From the NCBI GenBank assembly GCA_024398125.1, contig JAKSJO010000009.1, positions 1 to 64,000 of the forward strand: a stretch of 64,000 nucleotides of DNA, read 5' to 3'. The notes beneath the pieces are model-generated. The model worked only from the letters and a program-made list of their open reading frames with translations, did not search any database and was not told the DNA's origin. Numbering within the stretch: position 1 is the stretch's first letter; every line of letters starts with the position of its first letter. The DNA comes from Bacteroidales bacterium (lineage in GTDB: Bacteria > Bacteroidota > Bacteroidia > Bacteroidales > UBA932). Below are positions 45,699-55,059 of the stretch, in pieces. The translations under genes and the position numbers were made by a program.

Positions 45699-46463
45699 CT
45701 AGAATCTGAATTCAGTGATGAAGCTGCTGCGTCCGTTGCAGCGGCCTTCGACGATGAAGCGGCGTCCTTCCTGGGCGCTGCTTCCCGTTTCAGCGGCAGG
45801 CAGCTCTGCACGGTAGAGCTGTACGGTCTCTCCGCGATGAACCTCTGCGTTGTAGTTGACGATCAGCTCCTTGAGCGGCTGGCTGTACAGAAGCTCCTCT
45901 GGGAGGCAGTCCATTGCCCACTCGATGTAGCGGGTGTTGTTTGCATGGCCGATGAAATCGACGTCGGAATAGTGGACACTGTGCTCGCGTATCATCTCTG
46001 GCTCCGCGTCCTTTGGGAGGACGATCTTTGGAGCCGGTTCCTTGATGGCGTCGCCCGGGCACTGTGGCTCGGTTGGAATCAGTCCGGTAAATCTGTCGGG
46101 ACGGCAGAGGCGGCGCTCGGCTACGTCCATGATGAGCCATGAACTTGTGGCGCTCACGAGAACGTTGCGCTCGGCGTCAAGCATCTCGAAGTCGCGGAGG
46201 AACAGAAGTCCGTTGAGGGCTTTATGCCAGGTCTCGAAACGTACGTCATCCTTCCATTTCGGCATTTTCTCAAAGATGATGTGCATGCGTGAGAGTACCC
46301 ATGTCGCACCATGCTCTGCCATAGGGTCATGACCGAAGCCGAGGCAATCTGCACCATGCTGTGCAATCTCCTGAGCGAGTTCCATGAAAGACACCGGCTT
46401 GAGTCTCTCGGCCCAGTCGGTCATATAGCTTGGAATGTGGATATCCTGGGGAATTCTGTTCAT
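45699..46463 (-). CDS. Acyl-ACP thioesterase
   Basis: 254 residues, cytoplasmic. Double hot-dog fold: the N-terminal half has WVLSRMHIIFEKMPKWKDDVRFETW near 50-74 in two parts, and the C-terminal half has HSVHYSDVDFIGHANNTRYIEW with the catalytic Asn/His region near 165-185. It releases fatty acids from acyl carrier protein. It converges with the GH43-CBM6 gene (3 bases between stop codons), with no separate terminator seen, and is divergent from pyrC. Confidence 0.87.
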   Translation of the reverse strand: MNRIPQDIHIPSYMTDWAERLKPVSFMELAQEIAQHGADCLGFGHDPMAEHGATWVLSRMHIIFEKMPKWKDDVRFETWHKALNGLLFLRDFEMLDAERNVLVSATSSWLIMDVAERRLCRPDRFTGLIPTEPQCPGDAIKEPAPKIVLPKDAEPEMIREHSVHYSDVDFIGHANNTRYIEWAMDCLPEELLYSQPLKELIVNYNAEVHRGETVQLYRAELPAAETGSSAQEGRRFIVEGRCNGRSSFITEFRF

Positions 46464-46535
46464 AACTAGTTTGGCATTTGGTACGGCAAATATAAATATA
46501 ATTCTTATTTTTGTGTGGATATAGCTCTTATTGCC

Positions 46536-47777
46536 ATGGCGAACAAAACATTGCTCAAGAGCCGTGATTTCGAGGTCCTCATAGGCGACGGAATCATACT
46601 CGACCTGGGCCGGGATCTTCCGGTTCCTGCCGACACGGATGTCATCGATGTCGGCAACTGTTTGATTTCCTCTTCATTTGTCGATGTTCACGTCCATTTC
46701 CGTGAGCCTGGATACAGCTACAAGGAGACAATTGCGACCGGATCACGTGCCGCAGCCCGTGGAGGCTATGGCGCTGTCTGCACCATGCCAAACCTTGATC
46801 CAGTGCCTGACACCCCTGAGAATCTTGCCCTTCAGCAGGACATCATCGACCGCGATGCCGTTATCGATGTTTTCCCGTATGCGTCCATAACCATGGGCCG
46901 AAAGGGAACCGAACTGGTCGACATGGATGCGTTGAAGGATGCCTGCATCGCCTTCTCTGACGATGGCAGCGGAGTGCAGGATGACGATATGATGCGTGCC
47001 GCAATGACAAAGGCTTCCGCTATCGATGCGATAATCGCTGCGCACTGCGAGGATAACTCTCTTCTCCGGGGCGGATACATCCACGATGGACGCTGGTGCG
47101 CTGAGCATGGCCACAAGGGCATCTGCAGCGAAAGCGAGTGGGGACAGATCGCCCGCGACCTCAAGATAGCCGAGGAGACAGGCTGCCGCTACCATGTATG
47201 CCACATCTCGACCAAGGAGAGCGTCCAGCTCATCCGCGAAGCAAAGGCAAGGGGCGTGAAGGTGAGCTGTGAGACAGGCCCTCATTACCTCGTGCTCTGC
47301 GAGGATGACATGCAGGAGGAAGGACGTTTCAAGATGAATCCTCCTCTTCGCAGTGCCGAGGACCGCGATGCGCTGGTGGAAGGTCTCATTGACGGAACCA
47401 TCGATGTAATCGCAACAGATCATGCGCCGCATTCAGCGGAGGAGAAATCCCGCGGCCTTGCCGGCAGCGCGATGGGTGTCGTCGGAATCGAGACTGCCTT
47501 CCCTGTGCTTTACACAGGTCTGGTAAAGACCGGCAGGCTGAGCATGGAGCGTCTCCTCGAAGCAATGAGCGAAACTCCGAGACGTCTTTTCGGAATCGGT
47601 GGTGGACTCGAGAAGTTCATGCCTGCCGACATTGTCGTAATAGATCTGGAAGATAGCTACAAGATAGATACAGCCGAATTCCTTTCCATGGGCAAGGCGA
47701 CCCCGTTCGAGGGAGCCGAGGTCTATGGCCGCGTCAAGATGACCTTCAAGGACGGCAACATTGTTTACAAAGCATGA
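46536..47777 (+). CDS. pyrC: Dihydroorotase PyrC
   Basis: 413 residues from ATG 46536 (the frame also opens at a GTG seven codons earlier). The amidohydrolase closes carbamoyl-aspartate to dihydroorotate. Metal ligands His52 and His54 in DVHVHFREPG, His in AAHCEDN and VCHIST, and Asp295 in IATDHAPHS are present. A -7 box TATTTTTG is at 46506-46513. First gene of the pyrimidine operon; its stop overlaps the pyrK start as ATGA. Confidence 0.95.
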   Translation: MANKTLLKSRDFEVLIGDGIILDLGRDLPVPADTDVIDVGNCLISSSFVDVHVHFREPGYSYKETIATGSRAAARGGYGAVCTMPNLDPVPDTPENLALQQDIIDRDAVIDVFPYASITMGRKGTELVDMDALKDACIAFSDDGSGVQDDDMMRAAMTKASAIDAIIAAHCEDNSLLRGGYIHDGRWCAEHGHKGICSESEWGQIARDLKIAEETGCRYHVCHISTKESVQLIREAKARGVKVSCETGPHYLVLCEDDMQEEGRFKMNPPLRSAEDRDALVEGLIDGTIDVIATDHAPHSAEEKSRGLAGSAMGVVGIETAFPVLYTGLVKTGRLSMERLLEAMSETPRRLFGIGGGLEKFMPADIVVIDLEDSYKIDTAEFLSMGKATPFEGAEVYGRVKMTFKDGNIVYKA

Positions 47778-48514
47778 TAAGAAAAGATTTATACACCATC
47801 GTTTCGAACGTTCAGGAGGCTGTGGATACATTCCGCATGGTCCTGGAGTGCCCCGAGATGCCTGAACTGCATGCGGGACAGTTCGTCGACATAATGATTG
47901 ACGGTAAGTATCTGCGCCGTCCGATCTCTGTCTGCCACGCAGCAGACGGAAAGCTGACCCTCATGTACAAGGTTGTCGGCGAGGGAACCGCCATCATGTC
48001 CGGAATGGCTCCTGGAACCAGGCTTGACATCATGGCTCCTCTTGGAAATGGATTCGACGTTTCGGCCTGTGCCGGAAGCGCGCTCCTGGTCGGAGGCGGT
48101 CTTGGTGCGGCTCCTATGTATTTCCTTGCGAAGGAACTCCTCGCACGGGGAAAGAAGGTCAACGTCATTCTCGGCTTCAACCGCGCATCCGAACTTGTAC
48201 TTGTCGATGATTTCCGTGGACTCGGCATCGAGCATATGATAGCAACCATGGACGGCTCGGTCGGCACAAAGGGCTTCGTGACTGACGCGATAGCGCAGAA
48301 CAAGCCTGAATATGACATTTTCTACACCTGCGGTCCTCTCCCTATGATGAAGGCTCTCTGTGGCTTTACCGACATTCATGGTCAGTGCAGTCTGGAGGAA
48401 CGAATGGGCTGCGGCGCCGGCTTCTGCTATGGCTGTGCATGCCATACCAAGTCCGGCGGCAAGCGTGTATGCAAGGATGGACCGGTATTCGACAAGGAGG
48501 AAATCATATGGTAA
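47774..48514 (+). CDS. pyrK: Dihydroorotate dehydrogenase electron-transfer subunit PyrK
   Basis: 246 residues. FAD site near RRPISVCHAADG (about 53-64), NAD-binding GGGLGAAPMYFLAKEL near 102-117 and a 2Fe-2S cluster in CGAGFCYGCACH (four Cys including one near 234). It passes electrons from PyrD to NAD+, marking the class 1B enzyme. The start overlaps pyrC by four bases. Confidence 0.94.
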   Translation: MIRKDLYTIVSNVQEAVDTFRMVLECPEMPELHAGQFVDIMIDGKYLRRPISVCHAADGKLTLMYKVVGEGTAIMSGMAPGTRLDIMAPLGNGFDVSACAGSALLVGGGLGAAPMYFLAKELLARGKKVNVILGFNRASELVLVDDFRGLGIEHMIATMDGSVGTKGFVTDAIAQNKPEYDIFYTCGPLPMMKALCGFTDIHGQCSLEERMGCGAGFCYGCACHTKSGGKRVCKDGPVFDKEEIIW

Positions 48515-49422
48515 AGGATCTTTCAGTCAATCTCTGCGGCATCGACATGGTCAACCCTGTCGTTCCTGCAAGCGGCACCTTCGGATTCGGTCTGGAGCTT
48601 GCCGACAGTATGGATCTCAACAAGATCGGTGGAATCAGCCTCAAGGGAACGACCAGGGAGGCCAGATATGGAAACGAGAGTCCCCGCATCGCCGAGTGCC
48701 CTTCAGGCATGATCAACTCTGTGGGTCTCCAGAATCCTGGAATCGACATTCTGGTGGAGGAGAAGGCACCTTCTCTCCGCAGGATTTATGATAACTGCAT
48801 CATTGCGAACATAAGCGGCTTCTCCATCGAGGAGTACGCCTACAATGTGGCAAAGGCTGACAAGTGCGCCGAGATAGACATCATCGAGGTCAACATCTCA
48901 TGCCCTAATGTCCACAACGGAGGCATGGCCTTCGGTACAAGCGCGGAGTCTGCCGCCCAGGTGACAGCCGCCGTGCGCAAGGAGACCACCAAGCCGCTCT
49001 TCATAAAGCTCAGCCCGAACGTGACAGACATCGTCAGCATCGCAAAGGCGTGTGAGGCGGCCGGAGCGGACGGCATCACCTTGGTGAACACATTCCTCGG
49101 CATGCGCATTGACATCAAGAAGCGCAAGCCTGTCATCGCGAACAAGATGGGCGGCTTCTCAGGCCACGCCATCTTCCCTATAGCCCTCCGCATGGTATAT
49201 CAGGTGTCACATGCCTGCAAGATTCCGGTAATGGGCTGTGGCGGCGTGTCTTCGGCTGAGGATGTGATTGAAATGATGATGGCCGGCGCTACTGCCGTTC
49301 AGGTCGGAGCTGAGAACCTTCGCAATCCATGGGCATGTCCCGAGATTGTCGACGCCCTTCCAGGCGTGATGGAAAAACTTGGAATTGATTCACTTAAAGA
49401 TATAATAGGAATAATAGAATAA
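48508..49422 (+). CDS. pyrD: Dihydroorotate dehydrogenase catalytic subunit PyrD (class 1B)
   Basis: 304 residues from ATG 48508; the frame opens earlier, but family starts read [14 protein letters not shown] barrel with FMN site and the class 1 catalytic Cys in [10 protein letters not shown] (about 131) and NVSCPN-type region. The start overlaps pyrK by 7 bases and has a clear AAGGAGG about 8 bases upstream, unusual in this phylum and probably important for re-initiation inside pyrK. Confidence 0.95.
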   Translation: MVKDLSVNLCGIDMVNPVVPASGTFGFGLELADSMDLNKIGGISLKGTTREARYGNESPRIAECPSGMINSVGLQNPGIDILVEEKAPSLRRIYDNCIIANISGFSIEEYAYNVAKADKCAEIDIIEVNISCPNVHNGGMAFGTSAESAAQVTAAVRKETTKPLFIKLSPNVTDIVSIAKACEAAGADGITLVNTFLGMRIDIKKRKPVIANKMGGFSGHAIFPIALRMVYQVSHACKIPVMGCGGVSSAEDVIEMMMAGATAVQVGAENLRNPWACPEIVDALPGVMEKLGIDSLKDIIGIIE

Positions 49423-49423
49423 T

Positions 49424-50131
49424 ATGGCAAAGGACGTAATCATAGCATGCGATTTCGCAAGCAGCGAGGCTACCATGGCCTTTCTCGACAAGTTCAATGA
49501 CTGTGCACGCAAGCCTTTCCTGAAGATCGGCATGGAACTTTTCTATGCTGCCGGTCCCCAGATCGTGCGTGACATCAAGGCTCGCGGTCACAAGATCTTC
49601 CTTGATCTCAAGCTTCATGACATTCCAAACACGGTCCGCAAGGCAATGGCTGTGCTGTCTTCTCTCGACGTAGACATGACCAACGTGCATGCGGCAGGAA
49701 CAGTCGACATGATGAAGGCTGCTCTGGAGGGACTTACACGTCCGGATGGAACCCGTCCTCTGCTTATCGCTGTGACCCAGCTTACCTCTACCAGCGAGGA
49801 GCGCATGCGCAACGAGCTCCTCATCGACGCAAGCATCAATGACTGCATCGTGAAGTATGCCCAGAACGCCAAGGAGGCAGGTCTTGACGGCGTTGTATGC
49901 TCACCGCTCGAGGCCGGCATGGTCAAGGAGGCATGTGGAGCTGCATTCTCCACCATCACTCCTGGTATCCGCTTTGCCGACGCTGCAAAGGATGACCAGG
50001 TGCGCATCACCACTCCGGAGAAGGCTCGTGAGATCGGTTCAGACTACATCGTGGTCGGCCGTCCTGTGACCGCTGCGGAAGATCCTGTCGCAGCCTACCT
50101 CCGTTGCTGCAAGGAGTTCCTTGGAGAGTAA
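49424..50131 (+). CDS. pyrF: Orotidine 5-phosphate decarboxylase PyrF
   Basis: 235 residues, the shorter type I form. Catalytic [11 protein letters not shown] near 65-75, ending with [16 protein letters not shown] near 207-222. It turns OMP into UMP. One base separates it from pyrD. Confidence 0.95.
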   Translation: MAKDVIIACDFASSEATMAFLDKFNDCARKPFLKIGMELFYAAGPQIVRDIKARGHKIFLDLKLHDIPNTVRKAMAVLSSLDVDMTNVHAAGTVDMMKAALEGLTRPDGTRPLLIAVTQLTSTSEERMRNELLIDASINDCIVKYAQNAKEAGLDGVVCSPLEAGMVKEACGAAFSTITPGIRFADAAKDDQVRITTPEKAREIGSDYIVVGRPVTAAEDPVAAYLRCCKEFLGE

Positions 50132-50156
50132 TTATTGAATGATAAAGACACATAAT

Positions 50157-50798
50157 ATGATCACTGAACAGATTATCGCTGCCGACCTCCTTTCAATCGG
50201 CGCTGTATTCCTCAGACCGGAGGAGCCGTTCACATGGGCAAGCGGCATCAAGAGCCCTATCTACTGCGACAACCGCCTCACACTCTCTGCTCCTGCAGTG
50301 CGTGCTCATGTCGAGGAAGGTCTCGCCGAGCTGGTCAAGAAGTACTATCCACAGGCTGAGATGCTCATGGGTACCTCTACCGCCGGTATCGCTCATGCCG
50401 CAATCACCGCTACCATTCTTGACATGCCTATGGGCTACGTCCGTGGCGAGGCCAAGACACATGGCCGCAACAACAAGATCGAGGGCAAGATGGAGCCAGG
50501 CACCAAGGTGGTTGTCATCGAGGACCTCATCTCTACCGGCGGAAGCTCCATCGAGGTCGTAGAGGCTCTCCGTGAGGCCGGCGCTGATGTCCTCGGCATC
50601 GTAAGCATTTTCACTTATGGAATGCAGAAGGGCCTTGACAGGATCGCCGCTGCAAACACCGAGAACCATTCACTCTGCAATCTTGACGCACTCGTTGAGG
50701 TCGCTGCCGAGAAGGAGTATATCCGTCCTGAGGACAAGGCGCGTATCCTTAAGTTCAGAAACAATCCAAGCGACGAGTCATGGATAAAAGAAGCTTAG
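50157..50798 (+). CDS. pyrE: Orotate phosphoribosyltransferase PyrE
   Basis: 213 residues from ATG 50157 ([12 protein letters not shown]); another ATG six codons upstream at 50139 is also possible. PRPP-binding [13 protein letters not shown] near 121-133 and [14 protein letters not shown] near 25-38 are typical. It makes OMP from orotate and PRPP. The end overlaps pyrB by 19 bases. Confidence 0.94.
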   Translation: MITEQIIAADLLSIGAVFLRPEEPFTWASGIKSPIYCDNRLTLSAPAVRAHVEEGLAELVKKYYPQAEMLMGTSTAGIAHAAITATILDMPMGYVRGEAKTHGRNNKIEGKMEPGTKVVVIEDLISTGGSSIEVVEALREAGADVLGIVSIFTYGMQKGLDRIAAANTENHSLCNLDALVEVAAEKEYIRPEDKARILKFRNNPSDESWIKEA

Positions 50799-51727
50799 TC
50801 ACCATCGCCGAGCATTCTCGTGAGAAACTTATGTATCTCATCGAGATGGCTAGCGAGTTCGAGAAGCATCCTAACAGAAGGTTGCTTCAGGGCAAGATCG
50901 CGGCTACTCTGTTCTTTGAACCTAGTACCCGTACCCGTCTTAGTTTCGAGACAGCCGCCAACCGTCTTGGCGCCCGCGTGATCGGTTTCGCCGATCCTAA
51001 GGTGACCAGCGGTACCAAGGGAGAGATCCTCAAGGATACCATCATGATGGTTTCGAACTATGCGGACATCATCATCATGCGCCACTATCTCGAGGGCGCG
51101 GCAAAGTATGCAAGCGAGGTTACGGATGTACCTATCCTTAACGCCGGTGACGGTGCAAACCAGCATCCAAGCCAGACCATGCTCGACCTCTATACCATCT
51201 ACCAGACCCAGGGAACACTCGAGAACCTGAACATCTATCTGGTCGGTGACCTGAAGTATGGCCGTACCGTGCACAGCCTCCTCATGGCTATGCGTCACTT
51301 CAATCCGACATTCCATTTCATCGCTCCTGATGAGCTTGCCATGCCGCAGATCTACAAGGACTACTGCGACGAGCATGGCATCAAGTATTTCGAGCACCAG
51401 GACTTCAATGCCGATACCATCGCTGACGCAGATATCCTCTACATGACACGTGTCCAGAAGGAGAGATTCTCGGATCTCATGGAGTACGAGCGTGTGAAGG
51501 ATGCGTATCTTCTCAAGAAGGATATGCTCGTCAAGGCTCGTGACAACATGAAGATTCTCCATCCGCTCCCACGCGTGAACGAGATCGAGTACAGCATCGA
51601 CGATACAAAGTATGCATATTACTTCCAGCAGGCCAAGAATGGCGTCTATGCCCGCCAGGCACTTATCTGTGACGCTCTTGGAATCACTCTGGAAGACGTT
51701 AGGAACGACAAGACAATTATCGACTGA
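50780..51727 (+). CDS. pyrB: Aspartate carbamoyltransferase catalytic subunit PyrB
   Basis: 315 residues. Carbamoyl-phosphate motif [13 protein letters not shown] near 46-58, [11 protein letters not shown] near 131-141 and HPLPRVNEI near 258-266. It makes carbamoyl-aspartate. The start overlaps pyrE by 19 bases and the stop shares its last base with the pyrI ATG, so the BI pair is tightly coupled. Confidence 0.96.
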   Translation: MDKRSLVTIAEHSREKLMYLIEMASEFEKHPNRRLLQGKIAATLFFEPSTRTRLSFETAANRLGARVIGFADPKVTSGTKGEILKDTIMMVSNYADIIIMRHYLEGAAKYASEVTDVPILNAGDGANQHPSQTMLDLYTIYQTQGTLENLNIYLVGDLKYGRTVHSLLMAMRHFNPTFHFIAPDELAMPQIYKDYCDEHGIKYFEHQDFNADTIADADILYMTRVQKERFSDLMEYERVKDAYLLKKDMLVKARDNMKILHPLPRVNEIEYSIDDTKYAYYFQQAKNGVYARQALICDALGITLEDVRNDKTIID

Positions 51728-52170
51728 TGGAAAGAAAAGAACTCCAGGTCGCCGCGCTGAAGAACGGCACCGTTATCGACCATATTCCTTCTTCTAAGCT
51801 GTTCCAGGTTGTTTCGTTGCTTCATCTTGACAGGATGGAGGCACCTGTGACCATCGGTTACAACCTCAAGAGCGGCAAGATGGGCAACAAGGCCATCGTC
51901 AAGGTTGCTGACAAGTTCTTTACTGATGAGGAACTGAACAAGCTTGCTGTCATCACTCCACAGGCCACTCTCTGTGTCATCCGTGACTATGAGGTTGTCG
52001 AGAAGAAGGACGTGCTTCTTCCCGACCATCTTGTCGGCATCGTGAAGTGCAACAATCCTAAGTGCATCAGCAACAACGAGCCTATGGCAACCAAGTTCGA
52101 CGTTGTCGACAAACTCAACCGCGTCGTGAAGTGCCACTACTGCAATCACGAGCAGAAGCTTGACAAGTAA
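51727..52170 (+). CDS. pyrI: Aspartate carbamoyltransferase regulatory subunit PyrI
   Basis: 147 residues. N-terminal nucleotide-binding domain ([14 protein letters not shown]) and C-terminal zinc domain with four cysteines (CNNPKC...CHYC). It carries CTP/ATP feedback control of PyrB. Its presence shows class B ATCase as in enterics. Last gene of the operon. Confidence 0.95.
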   Translation: MERKELQVAALKNGTVIDHIPSSKLFQVVSLLHLDRMEAPVTIGYNLKSGKMGNKAIVKVADKFFTDEELNKLAVITPQATLCVIRDYEVVEKKDVLLPDHLVGIVKCNNPKCISNNEPMATKFDVVDKLNRVVKCHYCNHEQKLDK

Positions 52171-52180
52171 CAGTAGAGTC

Positions 52181-52308
52181 GAGGCGATGGCGGCTCTTCT
52201 CCGGATGCCGTCTCGCTATCGCTCGACCCCTCCCACGCTGACGCGTGGGCCCCGTCCCTCTTAACTGCCGAGGGTGGCAGTGGCACCGGAGAAGACCGCC
52301 ATCTCCTC
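52181..52308. repeat. 128-base palindromic element after the pyr operon
   Basis: The ends form a long stem: 52181-52204 pairs with 52286-52308 in about 22 pairs with one mismatch and one bulge, extended by TGCC/GGCA. The inside carries two further hairpins, CCCACGC-TGAC-GCGTGGG (52232-52249) and ACTGCC-GAGGGT-GGCAGT (52264-52281). The shape fits a miniature inverted-repeat element or a structured RNA end of the pyr transcript. No T run follows, so it is not an ordinary terminator. Confidence 0.65.
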
Positions 52309-52355
52309 GGGCTTTAAGTTGATCTCATTCGTAACCAGTATAATCGTCTAAATAA

Positions 52356-52389
52356 CTAGAGCCTCTCTCAATTACGAGAGAGGCTCTAG
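52356..52389. terminator. Hairpin terminator between the pyr operon and the AT-rich island
   Basis: A perfect 14-base inverted repeat CTAGAGCCTCTCTC / GAGAGAGGCTCTAG with loop AATTAC, followed by TTATTTG. The T run is short. It is 115 bases from the last island gene stop. Confidence 0.65.
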
Positions 52390-52485
52390 CTTATTTGTTG
52401 CATTACAACTTCTTTATTCAATGGTTGTTATCTTTATGCTGCATGTAGATATAATAATCACCCTTGATTCGGATTCAATGCATTT

Positions 52486-53805
52486 TTATTCTTCTTCCGA
52501 CTCTTCTTCCCATTCTTCGAACTGACCAAATCTGGCGAGTTTGTCCTCTTCAGATTCTTCATCCCACTCTTCATTTTCCTCTTCTTGTTCGTTATACACT
52601 GCCCTTACATTCAGTTTCAATATTCGTAAGTTGTAACGGAAAAGTGGGCCAGATTCCGACAAAGTCAAGTAGTCTGCGGTCTGTGGGTATTTAGACAGAG
52701 ACATTGACGACCATAGAAAAGCAGTTTTACCCTTGTGTTGCTCTTCATGACTGACACCACTTCCACCAGCAGGTATAAAAATGGAGTTTCCATTTATTTT
52801 ACTAGTGAGAAGGCAACCATATACATTTTTCTGTATAGTCATTTTATACGTACAATTTTCTAATAATTCTTCCATCTCACTTTTAGTAGGAAGTCGCCAA
52901 TCTTCACCCAAGTGGGCTGTTGCCATATCATATGATTGCGGCAATGGAAAACCTTCAAGCATTCCGCCAGATACATAACGACTGAGCCTGTCATCCTCTT
53001 TGCCACAATCAGATTCTCCCAAGGTGGAACGTTTTGAGCCTAACTCCATCAAATAGCTATCAAACCCCCATAGTCTATTAAGATTCACAGGACTTACCTG
53101 GCCCCAACAGAAATAGTATCCATACTGTTCTGGATAATCAGCTCCAACATTCATATTGCACCATTTCACACTCAAGCCTAGATCAACGGGTTCATAATAT
53201 TTGGACTTTGTTTGACTTCCCCCTTGTGCAGACTTCTGATTTGTTTTCTCCGAGACAAGTCTGATAGTACATTTAGATCCTTTGGAAATACCAAATATTT
53301 TTTGGCCTTGGTCCATTGTTACAAAGGACGGAATATCACTCTGTTTGTCAGAGGTCCAATAATAACCATATGATCCCTTTTTTGATAATCCTCCAGAACC
53401 AGGTCTTGCCCCTTCAGGATAGACAATGCCGGTTGCAGGGAAGAAGATATATGCATCTGGATCCCTTCTGTCAGACACTTTGTATCCGTAAACCTCATCG
53501 ATTTTAGTCCATTTCCAGATGCAATTATCATCATGCATCAATGCTTCAAAATCTGTTTTTGATGGTAATCGCCATTCTGAACCCCAACTAGAAACCGCGG
53601 TTTTTGAACTTGAGTCTGTAATATCATAATAAGAGCCTGATTCAGTCATTGACTCAGCTCCAATGTTTGATGTAGCCCAACACAATCCGGCTAATTCAAC
53701 ATAATCATGATCTCCGATTTTCCCTGTAGATCCCTGCTGTGCATTCGCCAATTGTATTCCAAGAGCTAGAAATACGAATAACGTTAATTTTTTTAAACAA
53801 CTCAT
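52486..53805 (-). CDS. Secreted two-domain FISUMP-like protein with acidic tail
   Basis: 439 residues with a signal peptide ending IQLANAQQ (about 23). Two tandem copies of a FISUMP/DUF1566-like domain: copy 1 about 30-190 (WATSNIG, WRLPSKTDFEALM, YYWTSD), copy 2 about 205-395 (VKWCNMNVGADYPEQYGYYF, WRLPTKSEMEELLE, FLWSSMS). The last 35 residues are almost all Glu, Asp and Trp, with a repeated FxxFEEWEEESEEE-type pattern, odd for a surface protein. Function unknown; the fold is usually extracytoplasmic and possibly ligand-binding. Base composition is AT-richer than the core genes around it. Last gene of the island, 122 bases after the WG-repeat gene. Confidence 0.75.
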   Translation of the reverse strand: MSCLKKLTLFVFLALGIQLANAQQGSTGKIGDHDYVELAGLCWATSNIGAESMTESGSYYDITDSSSKTAVSSWGSEWRLPSKTDFEALMHDDNCIWKWTKIDEVYGYKVSDRRDPDAYIFFPATGIVYPEGARPGSGGLSKKGSYGYYWTSDKQSDIPSFVTMDQGQKIFGISKGSKCTIRLVSEKTNQKSAQGGSQTKSKYYEPVDLGLSVKWCNMNVGADYPEQYGYYFCWGQVSPVNLNRLWGFDSYLMELGSKRSTLGESDCGKEDDRLSRYVSGGMLEGFPLPQSYDMATAHLGEDWRLPTKSEMEELLENCTYKMTIQKNVYGCLLTSKINGNSIFIPAGGSGVSHEEQHKGKTAFLWSSMSLSKYPQTADYLTLSESGPLFRYNLRILKLNVRAVYNEQEEENEEWDEESEEDKLARFGQFEEWEEESEEE

Positions 53806-53927
53806 AACATTTAAAATATATTAGGATACTTATTATTACGGATTATTGTTTGGAAAAACCGCTAAATACCGCATTTTCGTTAATGCATGTTGAAAGCTTT
53901 TCCATGTGAAAAAATATCAATTTACGG

Positions 53928-55058
53928 TTACTTTATTCCGTATCCAAGTCTAGCCATCCTTTGTATATATGCAGCATTTGACTCACCTGGACGCCTTTCT
54001 ATCGGGTCTGCCTTATGGAGTTTGACGGCCCCACATTTTTTTGTTTTTGTATTGGATACAATAATTACATCTGAATATACACTGGATATTTTGTAGATAT
54101 AGTTTGAGTAAGGAATTGTACTACTCAGTTGATTTCCACTTTCATCTAGAATCGCCCAACCGTCTTCGAATCCAAGAAGAAAATTGTTATTGCCGACTCG
54201 TAGTGTTTGATTGTAATTAGTAGATGCAAACAATGCATTCCCTTCCTTATCAATTATAAGAGCGTCAAATTGACGATACGATTCTGGATCGCTACTACTT
54301 GGTCTCACAATGCATAGTCCACTTTTAAACTCTGCATACTCTCTGTTCTTAATCTTAATGGAACCATATTTGTCTATAAAACATCCAACATCATTGGATT
54401 CACACCATGCATAGCCATCAGAAAACGAAGTCGCTTGATTAAAAGAGAATGGTATAACGAGCTGTCCTGTCCTGTCAATAAAACCATATTTCCCGTCTTC
54501 GTTCATTACAACTGCTAACCCTTCAGAAAACGGTAAAGCGTCATTAAACTTTGCTGGTATTGCGTTTTCACCCTTAGTGTTTACATATCCAAATAGGCCG
54601 GAACTTGTATCCATGTATACCATTAATCCATCATGGAATGTGCCTTCTGCGATTTGGCCATCTTTCCCCTTGAATATGACATCTCCATAAGTGCTAACGA
54701 CTTGGTATCTTCCTTCCCTATCCAATAATATGACAGATAGACTTTCAGAAAAGGAGTATGCATCAATTTCATAAGTGAATACTTTTTCCCCCCTTGAATT
54801 GTAGAATGCTTTTTCTTCTCCAACATTAATTCTATCATTACTACAGTCTTCTCCAGGTATCTGAAATTTAAAAGGAATCACAATGCCTCCCTTAGTATTG
54901 ATAGCTCCCCATAAACCATCCTTGCGAGCCCATGAAACGCCTTCGGAAAAACCGACGATTTCATCGTAATCTGCTGCGATGATTAACTCTAGTTTCTCGG
55001 TTTGACCACTACAGATTAAAGAAAAAAGAGAAAAGAGAAAAATAAAATAGCGCTTCAT
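53928..55058 (-). CDS. Secreted WG-repeat protein
   Basis: 376 residues from ATG 55056-55058 (MKRYFIFLFSLFSLICSGQ); the open frame extends further but then overlaps the upstream gene and lacks the signal peptide at its start. About six WG-type beta-repeats of 40-45 residues follow (for example DGLWGAINTKGGIVIPFKF and DGKYGFIDRTGQLVIPFSF). The C-terminus has a short basic, helical extension (ESNAAYIQRMARLGYGIK). WG repeats usually form propeller-like binding surfaces; the ligand is not known. The start is one base from the stop of the upstream lipoprotein gene, so both are co-translated. Confidence 0.8.
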   Translation of the reverse strand: MKRYFIFLFSLFSLICSGQTEKLELIIAADYDEIVGFSEGVSWARKDGLWGAINTKGGIVIPFKFQIPGEDCSNDRINVGEEKAFYNSRGEKVFTYEIDAYSFSESLSVILLDREGRYQVVSTYGDVIFKGKDGQIAEGTFHDGLMVYMDTSSGLFGYVNTKGENAIPAKFNDALPFSEGLAVVMNEDGKYGFIDRTGQLVIPFSFNQATSFSDGYAWCESNDVGCFIDKYGSIKIKNREYAEFKSGLCIVRPSSSDPESYRQFDALIIDKEGNALFASTNYNQTLRVGNNNFLLGFEDGWAILDESGNQLSSTIPYSNYIYKISSVYSDVIIVSNTKTKKCGAVKLHKADPIERRPGESNAAYIQRMARLGYGIK

Positions 55059-55059
55059 G

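Noticed and set aside
46464..46535. PyrR-type attenuator before pyrC
   Set aside because: The gap is too short and shows no terminator-antiterminator hairpins.
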